A stretch of 64,000 nt of DNA. Source: Haloferax denitrificans ATCC 35960. GTDB taxonomy: Archaea > Halobacteriota > Halobacteria > Halobacteriales > Haloferacaceae. The notes beneath the pieces were generated by a model that worked only from the letters and a program-made list of their open reading frames with translations, did no database searches and had not been told where the DNA came from. The position numbers were made by a program, and so were the translations under genes. Location of the stretch: assembly GCF_000337795.1 (NCBI RefSeq), contig NZ_AOLP01000008.1:1-64000 (forward strand). The letters run 5' to 3'. Positions 33,239 through 42,451 of this stretch are shown here, piece after piece (the stretch's first letter is position 1; each line of letters starts with the position of its first letter).

Positions 33239-34207
33239 ATGACCGAGACAGACATCGTCGTCCTCCGCGAGGGGACCGAGGGCCTTTCGATGGAATCGTA
33301 CGCGAACGCGCTCCGCGAGCGCCTCCCGGACCGGACCGTGACGCTCGCCCGGACGCCGAAACAGGAACGCGAACTCGTCGCCGACGCCCGCGTCGTCACG
33401 GGCATCACGATAGACGAGGACCTGCTCGACCGCGCCGACAGACTCGAACTGTTCGCCTGCACGTTCGCCGGAACCGACCACGTCCCGATGGACGCGCTCG
33501 CGGAACACGGCGTCGCGGTCACCAACGCCGGCGGCATCCACGCGCCCGGCATCGCCGAGCAGGCCATCGGCAACATGCTCGTGTTCGCCCGTCGCCTCCA
33601 CGAGGGCTGGCGGCGCAAGGAGCGCGCCGAGTGGCGACATTTCCAGTCCGGCGAGTTCACCGACAGCACGGTGACGATTATCGGCCTCGGCTCCATCGGG
33701 CAGGCCGTCGCCCAGCGGTTGCAGGGCTTCGAAGTCGAGACTATCGGCATCCGCTACACCCCGTCGAAAGGCGGCCCGACGGACGAAGTCGCCGGCTTCG
33801 AACCGGACGCGATTCACGACGCGCTCTCCCGGAGCGAGTACGTCGTGGTCGCGTGCCCGCTGAACGACCTGACTCGCGGACTCATCGGCGAGGCGGAGTT
33901 CGCCACGATGCCGACCGACGCGGTGCTCGTCAACGCCGCCCGCGGCGGCATCGTCGACACCGACGCGCTCGTGTCGGCGCTCCGGTCGAACAAGATTCGC
34001 GGGGCCGCCCTCGACGTGACCGACCCCGAACCCCTGCCCTCGGACCACCCGTTGTGGGGGCTGGAGAACTGCCTCATCACGCCTCACACGGGGGGCCACA
34101 CGCCCAAACACTGGGACCGCCTCGCCGACATCGTCGCCGGGAACCTCGGGCGGCTCGACGAGGGCGAGGAGTTGGAGAACCAAGTGCTGGCCGCCGAGTC
34201 GAACTGA
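33239..34207 (+). CDS. D-2-hydroxyacid dehydrogenase, NAD(P)-dependent (copy 2)
   Basis: A 322-residue paralogue of the enzyme at 6101, starting MTETDIVVLREGTEGLSME at the ATG at 33239. The Rossmann motif IIGLGSIGQ is near residue 145; the catalytic triad is Arg in NAARGGIVDT, Glu in TDPEPLPSDHPLW and His in PHTGGHTPKHW. The stop is only 6 bases before the flavin/Fe-S oxidoreductase gene, so the two form an operon handling a 2-hydroxy acid from two sides: an NAD-linked and a quinone- or electron-carrier-linked step. The divergent promoter with the M20 gene lies in the 129-base gap; TAAGTATAAACGG at about 33138-33150 is TATA-like. Confidence 0.92.
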   Translation: MTETDIVVLREGTEGLSMESYANALRERLPDRTVTLARTPKQERELVADARVVTGITIDEDLLDRADRLELFACTFAGTDHVPMDALAEHGVAVTNAGGIHAPGIAEQAIGNMLVFARRLHEGWRRKERAEWRHFQSGEFTDSTVTIIGLGSIGQAVAQRLQGFEVETIGIRYTPSKGGPTDEVAGFEPDAIHDALSRSEYVVVACPLNDLTRGLIGEAEFATMPTDAVLVNAARGGIVDTDALVSALRSNKIRGAALDVTDPEPLPSDHPLWGLENCLITPHTGGHTPKHWDRLADIVAGNLGRLDEGEELENQVLAAESN

Positions 34208-34213
34208 CCCCCG

Positions 34214-37200
34214 ATGGCGACGCAGGAACGCCCCGACGGCTCTCGCGGCGACCGGCAGGCCGACACGCGCGGCGACCAGCGTGCTGACCCCAGCGACGAC
34301 CCCCGCGCCGACTACGACTACGTCGGCGGCGACACCGACCGCGAGGCGCTCGTCTCCGACCTCGAACGCCTCGTCGACGGCGACGTGCGGTTCGACGAGT
34401 ACACCCGACAGCTGTACGCGACCGACGCCTCGGCGTACGAGGTGCTCCCCGTCGGCGTCGTCATGCCGACCTCGACCGCCGACGTGGCGGCCGTCGTGGA
34501 GTACTGCGCCGACCGCGAGATTCCCGTCCTCCCGCGCGGCGGCGGCACGAGCCTCGCCGGACAGGCCGTCAACGAGGCGGTCGTCCTCGACCTCTCGCGA
34601 CACATGGACGGAGTCGAATCGGTGGACGCCGAGGCGGCGACGGCGACCGCGCAGGCCGGGGTCACGCTCGCGGACCTCAATAACTCCGCGGCCGACCATG
34701 GTCTCACGTTCGGCCCTGACCCCGCGGCGGGCGACCGGAGCGTCCTCGGCGGCGCTATCGGCAACAACTCCACCGGCGCGCACTCGCTGAAGTACGGCAA
34801 GACCGACTACTACGTCGAGGAGTGCGAAGTCGTCCTCGCCGACGGGAGCGTCCACCGGTTCGGCGAGGTGCGCGTTGACGACCTCCGGGAGAGAGCCGAC
34901 CCCGAGAGCGACGCGTGGGGAGCCGACGGCCCGGAGAGTCCGCTTCTCCCCCGAATCTACGCCGAAGTCGTCCGCGTGCTCGACGAGGAGCGCGAGGAGA
35001 TAGACGCCCGCTACCCGGACCTCAAGCGCAACGTCTCGGGCTACAACCTCGACGCGCTGGTCGAGGAGGCCCGCGGAGAGCGCCCGCTTGCCGACGGGAC
35101 GGGCACCGACCCGGACTGCGAGGCGGGGACCGTGAACCTCGCGCGCCTGCTCGCCGGGAGCGAGGGGACCCTCGCCGTCGTGACCGAGGCGACCGTCTCG
35201 CTCGAACCGCTCCCGGAGACGAAGGCCGTCGCGCTCCTCACCTACGAGGACGTGTTCGACGCCGCCGCCGACGTGGCTCCCATCCTCGACCACGACCCGG
35301 CGGCGGTCGAACTCATCGACGACGTGCTCATCGACCTCGCGCTCGACACCGCGGAGTTCCACGACGTGGCCGCGTCGCTCCCCGACGGCACCCGTGCGGC
35401 CCTGCTGGTCGAGTTCTACGCCGACTCCGACGCCGAGGGCCGGCGGAAAGTCGCCGACCTGCTGACGGCTCGCGCCCCCTCGGTGACGCCGGAGGCGACA
35501 CCATCCGACGGCGTCGGCATTGCCGCCGACGCCCGCGCGTTCGACGCGCTCGAAGCCCACGACGAGGCGGCCCGCGCGGGGCTCTGGGAGATGCGCAAGG
35601 CCGCCGCGCCCATCCTGCTCTCGCGGACGACCGACGAAAAGCACATCTCGTTCATCGAGGACTGCGCCGTGCCGGCCGACGAGCTACCGGGGTACGTCGA
35701 GCGGTTCCGCGAGGTCATCGACGACCACGACGCCAACACGAGTTTCTACGCCCACGCGGGGCCGGGCGTGCTCCACGTCCGTCCGCTCGTCAACACGAAG
35801 ACGCTCGACGGCCTCGACTCGTTCGAGACCATCGCCGACGAGGTGACCGACTTCGTCGTCGAGGCCGGCGGGTCGGTGTCGGGCGAACACGGCGACGGCC
35901 GCGCGCGGACCCAGTGGAACCGCAAACTGTACGGCGACCGCCTCTGGAACGCCTTCCGCGACCTCAAGACGGCGTTCGACCCCGACTGGCTCCTGAACCC
36001 GGGGCAGGTCTGCGGCGACGTGTCGATGACCGAGAACCTCCGCTTTTCCCCCGACTACGAGTTCGACGCCGGCTTCGACCCCGAACTGAACTGGGACACC
36101 GAAAACGGCTTTCAGGGGATGGCGGAGCTCTGCCACGGCTGTGGCGGCTGTCGGGGCGACCAGTCGACCACCGGCGGCGTGATGTGTCCGACTTATCGCG
36201 CCACCGAAGAGGAAGGGCTGTCGACCCGCGGCCGGGCGAACATGCTCAGACAGGCGATGAGCGGCGACCTCGACGCCGACGCGACGGACACCGAGTTCAT
36301 GCGCGAGGTGCTGGACCTCTGTGTCGGCTGTAAGGGCTGTGCCCGCGACTGCCCGAGCGAGGTCGACATGGCGAAGCTCAAAGCCGAGGTCGAACACGCC
36401 CACCACGAGTCTCACGGCGCGAGCCTTCGGGACCGCCTGTTCGCCGAGGTGGACCGCCTGAACGCGCTGGGGTCGCGGCTCGCCCCGCTTTCGAACTGGG
36501 CGGCGAAGGTGCCGGGCGCGCGGACGATTATGGAGAAGACTGTCGGCATCGCCAAGGAGCGGTCGCTTCCGACGTTCCACCGCGAGTCGCTGGAAGACTG
36601 GTTCGAAGCGCGCGGCGGCGCTCGCGTCCCCGAGGCCGAGGCGACCGACAGGGTGCTTCTGTTCCCGGACAGCTACACCAACTACAACCACCCCGACGCG
36701 GGGAAGGCCGCGGTTCGCGTCCTCGAAGCCGCCGGCGTCCACGTCTCGATTCCGGACGACGTGACCGCGACCGGCCGCCCGGCCCACTCGAAGGGCTTTC
36801 TCGACCGCTCGCGGGCGCGCGCCGAGACGAACGTCGCCGCGCTCGCGCCCCGCGTCGAAGCCGGCTGGAGCGTCGTGCTCGTCGAACCCTCGGACGCAGT
36901 CATGCTCCAGTCGGACTACCTCGACCTGCTTTCGAGCGAGGCGGCCGAGACCGTCGCCGCCGAGACCTACGGCATCATGGAGTACCTCGACGCGAAGCGT
37001 CTCGTAGAGAGCCTCGACCGCGACGCGGCGGCGGGCGCGGACGACGAGACGCTGACGTACCACGGCCACTGCCACCAGAAGGCGATGCGGAAGGACCACC
37101 ACGCGGTGGGCGTGCTCAGGCGCGCCGGTTACGACGTGGACCCGCTCGATTCGGGCTGTTGCGGCATGGCCGGGAGCTTCGGCTACGAGGCCGAACACCA

Positions 37201-37372
37201 CTCGCTGTCGGAGGCCATCGGCGAAATCCTCGCCGACCAACTCGGCGAGAGCCGCGGCGACACCGTCGTCGCCCCCGGCGCGTCGTGTCGGACGCAACTC
37301 GAAGACATGGACGGCGCGGCCGACGACCCGCCGCACCCGATAGAGAAAGTCGCCGACGCGGTCGCTGACTGA
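34214..37372 (+). CDS. FAD-linked oxidase fused to Fe-S subunit (GlcD-GlcF type D-2-hydroxyacid dehydrogenase)
   Basis: A 1052-residue single-chain respiratory-type dehydrogenase. Residues about 75-270 are a VAO/PCMH-type FAD-binding domain (VLPRGGGTSLAGQAVNEAVVLDLSR; AGDRSVLGGAIGNNSTGAHS). Residues about 300-590 are the FAD-oxidase C-terminal domain, ending with SGEHGDGRARTQW. Then come two ferredoxin-like clusters (CHGCGGCRGDQSTTGGVMC and CVGCKGCARDCP) and a C-terminal CCG repeat (HCHQKAMRKDHH...LDSGCCGMAGSFG). Bacterial glycolate/D-lactate oxidases split these across GlcD and GlcF, but the fusion is seen in many archaea and in some bacterial Dld-like proteins. It oxidises a D-2-hydroxy acid and passes electrons onward. 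It lies 6 bases behind the NAD-dependent enzyme. Confidence 0.92.
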   Translation: MATQERPDGSRGDRQADTRGDQRADPSDDPRADYDYVGGDTDREALVSDLERLVDGDVRFDEYTRQLYATDASAYEVLPVGVVMPTSTADVAAVVEYCADREIPVLPRGGGTSLAGQAVNEAVVLDLSRHMDGVESVDAEAATATAQAGVTLADLNNSAADHGLTFGPDPAAGDRSVLGGAIGNNSTGAHSLKYGKTDYYVEECEVVLADGSVHRFGEVRVDDLRERADPESDAWGADGPESPLLPRIYAEVVRVLDEEREEIDARYPDLKRNVSGYNLDALVEEARGERPLADGTGTDPDCEAGTVNLARLLAGSEGTLAVVTEATVSLEPLPETKAVALLTYEDVFDAAADVAPILDHDPAAVELIDDVLIDLALDTAEFHDVAASLPDGTRAALLVEFYADSDAEGRRKVADLLTARAPSVTPEATPSDGVGIAADARAFDALEAHDEAARAGLWEMRKAAAPILLSRTTDEKHISFIEDCAVPADELPGYVERFREVIDDHDANTSFYAHAGPGVLHVRPLVNTKTLDGLDSFETIADEVTDFVVEAGGSVSGEHGDGRARTQWNRKLYGDRLWNAFRDLKTAFDPDWLLNPGQVCGDVSMTENLRFSPDYEFDAGFDPELNWDTENGFQGMAELCHGCGGCRGDQSTTGGVMCPTYRATEEEGLSTRGRANMLRQAMSGDLDADATDTEFMREVLDLCVGCKGCARDCPSEVDMAKLKAEVEHAHHESHGASLRDRLFAEVDRLNALGSRLAPLSNWAAKVPGARTIMEKTVGIAKERSLPTFHRESLEDWFEARGGARVPEAEATDRVLLFPDSYTNYNHPDAGKAAVRVLEAAGVHVSIPDDVTATGRPAHSKGFLDRSRARAETNVAALAPRVEAGWSVVLVEPSDAVMLQSDYLDLLSSEAAETVAAETYGIMEYLDAKRLVESLDRDAAAGADDETLTYHGHCHQKAMRKDHHAVGVLRRAGYDVDPLDSGCCGMAGSFGYEAEHHSLSEAIGEILADQLGESRGDTVVAPGASCRTQLEDMDGAADDPPHPIEKVADAVAD

Positions 37373-37429
37373 GAAGCGCGCCGAAAAAGAACCGCGAGTC
37401 GCTTCAGGTTTCGCTCGCCGCGCGGGCGC

Positions 37430-38734
37430 TCAGGGCCAGAGGCCCCGCGTCTCCTTCGCGCCGCCGATGCGAGAGAGCGCGACGACGTACGCCGCGTCGC
37501 GCCACGTCAGGTCGCGTTCTTCGACGTGTTCGCGGACCGCGTTCCACGCCTTGAGCATCTCCGCTTCGAGTTCCTCGTGGACGCGTTCGAGCGACCACTG
37601 GCGGCGGTTGATGTCCTGGAGCCACTCGAAGTACGAGACCGTCACGCCGCCGGCGTTGGCGAGGATGTCGGGGAGGACCGGAATCCCGCGCTCTTCGAGG
37701 ACGGCGTCGGCCGCGAACGTCGTCGGCCCGTTCGCGCCTTCGACGACCATGTCCGCCGAGATGGCGTCGACGTTCTCGGTCGTGATGACGTTCCCGATGG
37801 CCGCCGGGATGAGCACGTCCACGTCGAGTTCGAGCAGGTCCTCGTTCGAGAGCGACTCGGGGGCGTCGTAGCCCGACACCATGCCGGGGCGCTCGTCGTG
37901 GCCCTCGACGTCCTGCGTGTCGAGGCCGTCGGGGTCGTAGATAGCCCCGTCAACGTCGGAGACGGCGACGACCTTCGCGCCCCACTCGTCGAGGAGGCGG
38001 GCGGCGTTCGCGCCGACGGAACCGAACCCTTGGACCGCGACGGTGGTGTCTTCGATGTCCCAGTCGTAGAAGTCGATGGCCTCGCGGGTGACGATGGCGA
38101 CGGAGCGACCGGGGGCCTCCTCGCGGCCGTACGACCCGCCGATGACCGGCGGCTTACCCGTCACGACGCCGGGCGTCGTCTCGCCCTGTTGCATCGAGTA
38201 GGCGTCCATGAACCACGCCATCTCCTGCGGGCCGGTGCCCATGTCGGGCGCGGGAACGTCCTTCTTCGGCCCGACGACGTTCCGAATCTCCTCGGCGAAG
38301 CGGCGCGTGAGTCGCTCGCGCTCCTCGTCGGAGAGCGTCTTCGGGTCGACCGCGACGCCGCCCTTGCCGCCGCCGAAGGGCAGGTCCATCACGGCGCACT
38401 TCCACGTCATCCACATCGAGAGGCCGATGCACTCGTCGGCGGTCACTTCCGGGTGGTAACGGAGGCCGCCCTTGTACGGCCCGCGCACGTCGTCGTGCTG
38501 GGCGCGGAAGCCCGTGAACACGTCGAGGGAGCCGTCGTCGCGGCGGAGCGGGACCGACACCTGCTGGACTCGGGTCGGGTGCTTCAGTCGCGCGACGACG
38601 CCGTCGTCCACGTCGGCGTGGCTCGCCGCGCGTTCGAGCTGTCTGCGCGCCGTCGCCAGCGCCGTTTCGGGTTCGGACTCCGCGCCGCCGTCGGCGACCG
38701 CCTCGCCGTTTCGATTTTTGCCATCTTCGTTCAT
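37430..38734 (-). CDS. Glutamate dehydrogenase
   Basis: A 434-residue Glu/Leu/Phe/Val dehydrogenase: reversible oxidative deamination of glutamate to 2-oxoglutarate and ammonia. The start is the ATG at 38734 ([17 protein letters not shown]); the frame is open upstream but overlaps the next gene's coding sequence. The catalytic segment [11 protein letters not shown] (substrate-binding Lys) and the [15 protein letters not shown] region are in the N-terminal domain; the NAD(P) fold has [26 protein letters not shown]-like CCTAATTATGAC on the minus strand at about 38751-38762 supports its own promoter. Regenerating 2-oxoglutarate for the island's transaminases would be its role here. Confidence 0.93.
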   Translation of the reverse strand: MNEDGKNRNGEAVADGGAESEPETALATARRQLERAASHADVDDGVVARLKHPTRVQQVSVPLRRDDGSLDVFTGFRAQHDDVRGPYKGGLRYHPEVTADECIGLSMWMTWKCAVMDLPFGGGKGGVAVDPKTLSDEERERLTRRFAEEIRNVVGPKKDVPAPDMGTGPQEMAWFMDAYSMQQGETTPGVVTGKPPVIGGSYGREEAPGRSVAIVTREAIDFYDWDIEDTTVAVQGFGSVGANAARLLDEWGAKVVAVSDVDGAIYDPDGLDTQDVEGHDERPGMVSGYDAPESLSNEDLLELDVDVLIPAAIGNVITTENVDAISADMVVEGANGPTTFAADAVLEERGIPVLPDILANAGGVTVSYFEWLQDINRRQWSLERVHEELEAEMLKAWNAVREHVEERDLTWRDAAYVVALSRIGGAKETRGLWP

Positions 38735-38763
38735 TCTATTAGGGCTGTGACCCGGAGTCATAA

Positions 38764-39942
38764 TTAGGTTGTGAATAGTCGCCGGGGGAAGTCGGCCAGC
38801 GGCTCCGCCCCGTCGGACGTGACGACGAACGTCTCGCTGAGTTCGACGCCGAAGTCGTCGAACCAGAGGCCGGGGATGGTGTGGAACGTCATGTTCTCTT
38901 CGAGGACCGTCTCGTCGCCGGGGCGGAGGCTCGCCGTGTGCTCGCCCCAGTCCGGCGGGTAGCCCAGCCCCATCGAGTAGCCGATGCGGTCTTTCTTCTC
39001 GATGCCGTACTCGGCGATGGTGTCGCGCCACGCCTTCTCGACGGCCTCGCAGGTCACGCCGGGTTCGACCGCGTCGAGGGCGGCCTCCATCCCCTCGACG
39101 ACGATGTCGGCCCGCCGGGACAGCTCTTTGGGCGGGTCGCCGACGAACGTCGTCCGCGCGAGCGGCGAGTGGTAGCGGTGGCGACAGCCGGAGAGTTCGA
39201 TGATGACCGGGTCGCCGTCCTCGAACTCGCGGTCGGTCCACGTGAGGTGCGGCGTGCCCGTGTGGTCGCCCGAGGGCATCAGCGGGACGATAGACGGGTA
39301 GTCGCCGCCGTAGTCGTCGGTGCCCTCGATGAGCGCCGAGTAGATGGCCTCGGCGGCCTCGTACTCGGGGACGCCCTCGTCGATGACGTCGAGACCGGCC
39401 TGCATCGCGTTCTCGGAGATGCGGGCGGCCTCGCGCATGTAGTCGAGTTCGGCGTCGGACTTCTTGACGCGCACCCAGTTGACGAGGAGCGTGGTGTCCT
39501 CGAAACTCGCTTCGGGGAGATTCTTCTGCAGGCGCGTGTAGGACTTCGCGGTGAAGTAGTAGGCGTCCATTTCGAGGCCGACGCGGGCGTCGTCGACGCC
39601 GAGGTCCTCCAAGACGGCCGCGACGAAGTCCATCGGGTGGAGGTCGTGCGGCGACTGGACGTGGTCGTCGCTGTACGGTCGGATGCTCTCGTCGCTCAGC
39701 GTGGTCGTCGCGCGCGCGCCGTTGGCGTCCATGTCGCGGCCGACCCACACGGGTTCGTCGCGGTCCCGCGTCACCACGACGCCCTGATGGACGTAAAAGG
39801 ACCACCCGTCGTAGCCGGTGAGGTAGTTCATGTTCGCGGGGTCGCTCACGAAGAGCGCGTCCAGCCCCCGCTCGGCCATCCGCTCTTTCGTCCGGGCGAT
39901 GCGTCTGTCGTACTCGGCGCTGTCGAACACGGCTCTTGGCAT
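38764..39942 (-). CDS. DoeA/EutD-like ectoine hydrolase (M24 creatinase fold)
   Basis: A 392-residue pita-bread-fold protein starting [22 protein letters not shown] at the ATG at 39942. It matches bacterial ectoine hydrolase DoeA/EutD over its whole length in family-defining places: [59 protein letters not shown] and [14 protein letters not shown]. At the metal-ligand sites of true M24 peptidases it has [19 protein letters not shown] instead of the Asp-containing motif, as in the metal-free creatinase/DoeA branch. DoeA opens the ectoine ring to N-acetyl-diaminobutyrate. It is last in the minus-strand set, 29 bases upstream of the glutamate dehydrogenase start. Confidence 0.88.
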   Translation of the reverse strand: MPRAVFDSAEYDRRIARTKERMAERGLDALFVSDPANMNYLTGYDGWSFYVHQGVVVTRDRDEPVWVGRDMDANGARATTTLSDESIRPYSDDHVQSPHDLHPMDFVAAVLEDLGVDDARVGLEMDAYYFTAKSYTRLQKNLPEASFEDTTLLVNWVRVKKSDAELDYMREAARISENAMQAGLDVIDEGVPEYEAAEAIYSALIEGTDDYGGDYPSIVPLMPSGDHTGTPHLTWTDREFEDGDPVIIELSGCRHRYHSPLARTTFVGDPPKELSRRADIVVEGMEAALDAVEPGVTCEAVEKAWRDTIAEYGIEKKDRIGYSMGLGYPPDWGEHTASLRPGDETVLEENMTFHTIPGLWFDDFGVELSETFVVTSDGAEPLADFPRRLFTT

Positions 39943-40281
39943 GGGAACCTCTATCGAACCATCGGATAGGTCCCGTAAAAATTTTTTGTGGACCTCGGAC
40001 ACGGATTCTGTGTAGCAGACAGCGTGGAAGAAGACATAGTTGTATAATATGTGCAAGAGCATATCCCAGATCGGATTATCAAAGAGATCTCTGCTCGGTA
40101 TCGCCAATAGAGTTGTTCTAACACTCGAACCGTCCGGAGTATTTGAATAATTCACGTAATCTAGATTTTTCAAATTATAGTGATGTTGTTTATAGACAAT
40201 CTCGGTGTCCGCGGCTCACCGAGAACAGTACGCGTCTGCTGGGAGCCCAATCGTTATTCCTCGCAGTCTCGGAGCGGGGGT
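39943..40281. promoter_or_regulatory. AT-rich divergent region upstream of DoeA-like and luciferase-like genes
   Basis: About 340 bases, strongly AT-rich from 39975 to 40210. AAAAATTTTTTG at 39977-39988 lies 35-46 bases before the DoeA-like start on the minus strand and would serve as its TATA region. CAAATTATAGTGATG (about 40171-40185) and TTTATAGAC (40190-40198) lie 80-110 bases before the flavin enzyme. No reading frame here looks coding. The contrast in composition with the GC-rich flanks suggests recruited or foreign promoter DNA. Confidence 0.45.
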
Positions 40282-41304
40282 ATGGACCTCTCTATCGTCG
40301 ACCTCTCGCCGGTCCCAGAGGGTGGGACCGCGACCGACGCGTACGCGAACACCGTCGAAACCGCCGCGCAGGCCGAGCGACTGGGCTACTCGCGCTTCTG
40401 GGTCGCCGAGCACCACGGCATGGCGAGCACCCTCGCGGGGACGACGCCCGAGGTGTTGCTCGGCCACCTCGCCGCCGAGACGGACTCGATTCGACTCGGT
40501 TCGGGTGCGGTGCTACTCAACCACTACAGCCCGTTCAAGGTCGCAGAACAGTTCGGCGCGCTCGACGGACTCGCGCCCGGTCGCATCGACGCCGGCCTCG
40601 GGCGGGCGAACGGGTCGCCCGCGTCGGACCAGGCGCTCGGAACGGACCGGCACGTCGAGGACCCCGACGGCGACCACGCCGAGAAGGTCGAGGCCGTCGT
40701 CAACCACCTCTACGACGACTACCCCGACGAACACCCCTACGCCGACCTCGAAATCCCGCGGGGGAGCGGCGACCCGCCGGTCCCGTGGGTGCTCGGGTCG
40801 AGCCCGTCGAGCGCGACCATCGCGGGCGAGCTCGGGTTGCCCTACTGCTTCGCGGGCTTCATCAGACCGCAGTTCGCCGTCCACTCCTTCGAGGAGTACC
40901 GCGAGAGCTTCCAGTCGTCGCCGCTGGCCGGCGGCATCGACGAGCCCCACGGCATGGTCGCGGTGAACGCCGTCTGCGCCGAGACCGACGAGGAGGCGGC
41001 GCGACTCCGCGCGGTGGCCGAGGCGACGTACAAGCGGATGCGACGCGGCGAGGTCGGCACGAGGCCGACCGTCGAGGAGGCGATAGACGAACTCGGCGGC
41101 GTCCCCGAGCCCACGCCCGCGACCCTCGGAGCGAACGAGTGGCCGCGCGCGATTTCCGGCAGTCCCGAGACGATTTCGGGGCTGTTGGACCAGCTCGCGG
41201 AGCGCGTCGGGGCCGACGAGATGATGATTCAGCACGTCGTCGGCGACCACGAAGACGGCCTCCGCTCGCACGAACTGCTCGCCGAGGGCGTCGGCCTCGT
41301 CTGA
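40282..41304 (+). CDS. LLM-class flavin-dependent oxidoreductase (luciferase-like)
   Basis: A 340-residue single-component luciferase-like monooxygenase starting MDLSIVDLSPVPEGGTATDAY at the ATG at 40282. Family motifs are AERLGYSRFWVAEHHGMAS, IRLGSGAVLLNHYSPFKVAEQF and GRIDAGLGRANG. It uses a reduced flavin (FMN or F420) to oxidise an unknown substrate. An AT-rich promoter lies upstream. It is read away from the DoeA-like gene, so it may act in the same compound's breakdown, but could be independent. Confidence 0.9.
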   Translation: MDLSIVDLSPVPEGGTATDAYANTVETAAQAERLGYSRFWVAEHHGMASTLAGTTPEVLLGHLAAETDSIRLGSGAVLLNHYSPFKVAEQFGALDGLAPGRIDAGLGRANGSPASDQALGTDRHVEDPDGDHAEKVEAVVNHLYDDYPDEHPYADLEIPRGSGDPPVPWVLGSSPSSATIAGELGLPYCFAGFIRPQFAVHSFEEYRESFQSSPLAGGIDEPHGMVAVNAVCAETDEEAARLRAVAEATYKRMRRGEVGTRPTVEEAIDELGGVPEPTPATLGANEWPRAISGSPETISGLLDQLAERVGADEMMIQHVVGDHEDGLRSHELLAEGVGLV

Positions 41305-41370
41305 CGCGTCCGTTTCCGCGACAGTCTGTCTGCCCGGATAATTCATATTGCAGTCCCCGGAATAGGGAGT

Positions 41371-41727
41371 GTGTCACGCTTACGGTATCTTCGGCTCAGG
41401 GACACGCCCTTCGAGGCCAGAGAGTTCTCACTGCTCTGGCTCATCGCGCTCGCCACCTACGGCGTCGGCGACATCGTCACGACGCTCACCCTCCTCTACT
41501 ACGAGCGTCGGTTCGACGAGGCGAACGCCCTCCTCGTGGCGAGCACGGACGCCCTCGGGCGATGGGGGCTCGTCCTCCCGAAGCTCGCCGTCTTCCTCCT
41601 CTGTCTCGGAATCTGCGTCTACGGCGCTCGCGTCGGCGACAAGGTGCTGTACTACCTGCCGCCGGTCGCGCTCTCGGTCATTGGGGCGTTTGCAACGGCG
41701 TTCAACCTCCGGCTCTTCGTCGGGTGA
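41371..41727 (+). CDS. Small membrane protein of unknown function
   Basis: A 118-residue protein starting at a GTG (41371), with three membrane segments at about residues 20-45 (FSLLWLIALATYGVGDIVTTLTLLY), 65-85 (LVLPKLAVFLLCLGICVYGARV) and 90-115. The pattern of a short polytopic protein with a GVGDIVTT motif is common in haloarchaea and not functionally assigned. It has its own TATA-like ATTCATATT at about 41341-41349. Its stop is 27 bases from the convergent end of the fibre operon. Confidence 0.7.
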   Translation: MSRLRYLRLRDTPFEAREFSLLWLIALATYGVGDIVTTLTLLYYERRFDEANALLVASTDALGRWGLVLPKLAVFLLCLGICVYGARVGDKVLYYLPPVALSVIGAFATAFNLRLFVG

Positions 41728-41754
41728 ACGGCGGAAAATCGGGGCGGAGCGCGC

Positions 41755-42447
41755 TCAGTCGGTCGCCTGTTCGAGCGTGAAGACGAACTCCACGTCGACG
41801 CTGTCGGTCTGTATCTCGTTGCCGGCCGACTCCCGAATCTGCCACTCGACGACGAGCGACAGGGACTCCCCGCCGTCGAGTCTGCCGAGCGAGACGGACT
41901 CGTTCCACACGTCGGCGAAGTCGAGATACGTCGTCTCGTTTCCGAGCACGTAGGTGCTCGTCCCGTTCGCCCGCTCGACGCGGAGTCGGACAGCGAGCGC
42001 CTCGTGGAGTTCGCCCTCGTCGGCTCCACCGGTCGAATCGACCGATAGTTCGGGACCGGAGCGACCGTTCTCGGCGGACTCGAACGGCATCGAATCCAAC
42101 GTCAACACGCCGGGGTCGCGCCCGCGATTGGCGAGCGTCCCCGTCGAGTTGCCCGCGGAGCCGGGCGCGACCGACTGCGTGTCGAGAAGCGAGACGCCCG
42201 CCCCGCCGGAGCCGAGTTCGAGGTCGACGCCCGCCGGGGCGCTCCCGGCGGTGTTCTCGACGGTCGCGTCGAACGACGCGGTCTCCTCGATTCGGGCGAC
42301 TTCGGTCGAGTCGCGGAACAACACCGCAGTCACGGAGACGTAGCCCGTCGTGACGGTCGTCTCGCCGTCGTCGGTGGCGGCGAAGCCGGCGGTTCGATTG
42401 CCGTCGGCGTAGGTCACGTCGGAGCCGAGCGCGGCGGCGATATCCAC
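41755..42447 (-). CDS. TasA/camelysin-like protein without a visible signal peptide
   Basis: A 230-residue acidic beta-rich protein beginning at a GTG at 42447. It shares the TasA/camelysin-type pattern with the two signal-bearing proteins of the operon: GSGGAGVSLLDTQSVAPGSAGNSTGTLANRG, then ETTYLDFADVWNESVSLGRLDGGESLSLVVEW and IRESAGNEIQTDSVDVEF. No hydrophobic signal sequence precedes it, so it is either a cytoplasmic relic, has lost its exporting N-terminus, or depends on an unseen start. The upstream gene ends only 4 bases before, so it is translated in the same operon. Nothing in the first 100 bases upstream in frame resembles a signal. Confidence 0.7.
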   Translation of the reverse strand: MDIAAALGSDVTYADGNRTAGFAATDDGETTVTTGYVSVTAVLFRDSTEVARIEETASFDATVENTAGSAPAGVDLELGSGGAGVSLLDTQSVAPGSAGNSTGTLANRGRDPGVLTLDSMPFESAENGRSGPELSVDSTGGADEGELHEALAVRLRVERANGTSTYVLGNETTYLDFADVWNESVSLGRLDGGESLSLVVEWQIRESAGNEIQTDSVDVEFVFTLEQATD

Positions 42448-42451
42448 GGGG

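Noticed and set aside
33179-35644. Long minus-strand frame antisense to the dehydrogenase and flavin oxidase genes
   Set aside because: The plus-strand frames carry full catalytic motifs and the antisense product has no recognisable domain.
38764-39942. Ordinary Xaa-Pro aminopeptidase
   Set aside because: The M24 metal ligands are replaced as in creatinase/DoeA, and the [10 protein letters not shown] and [10 protein letters not shown] segments match ectoine hydrolase rather than peptidases.
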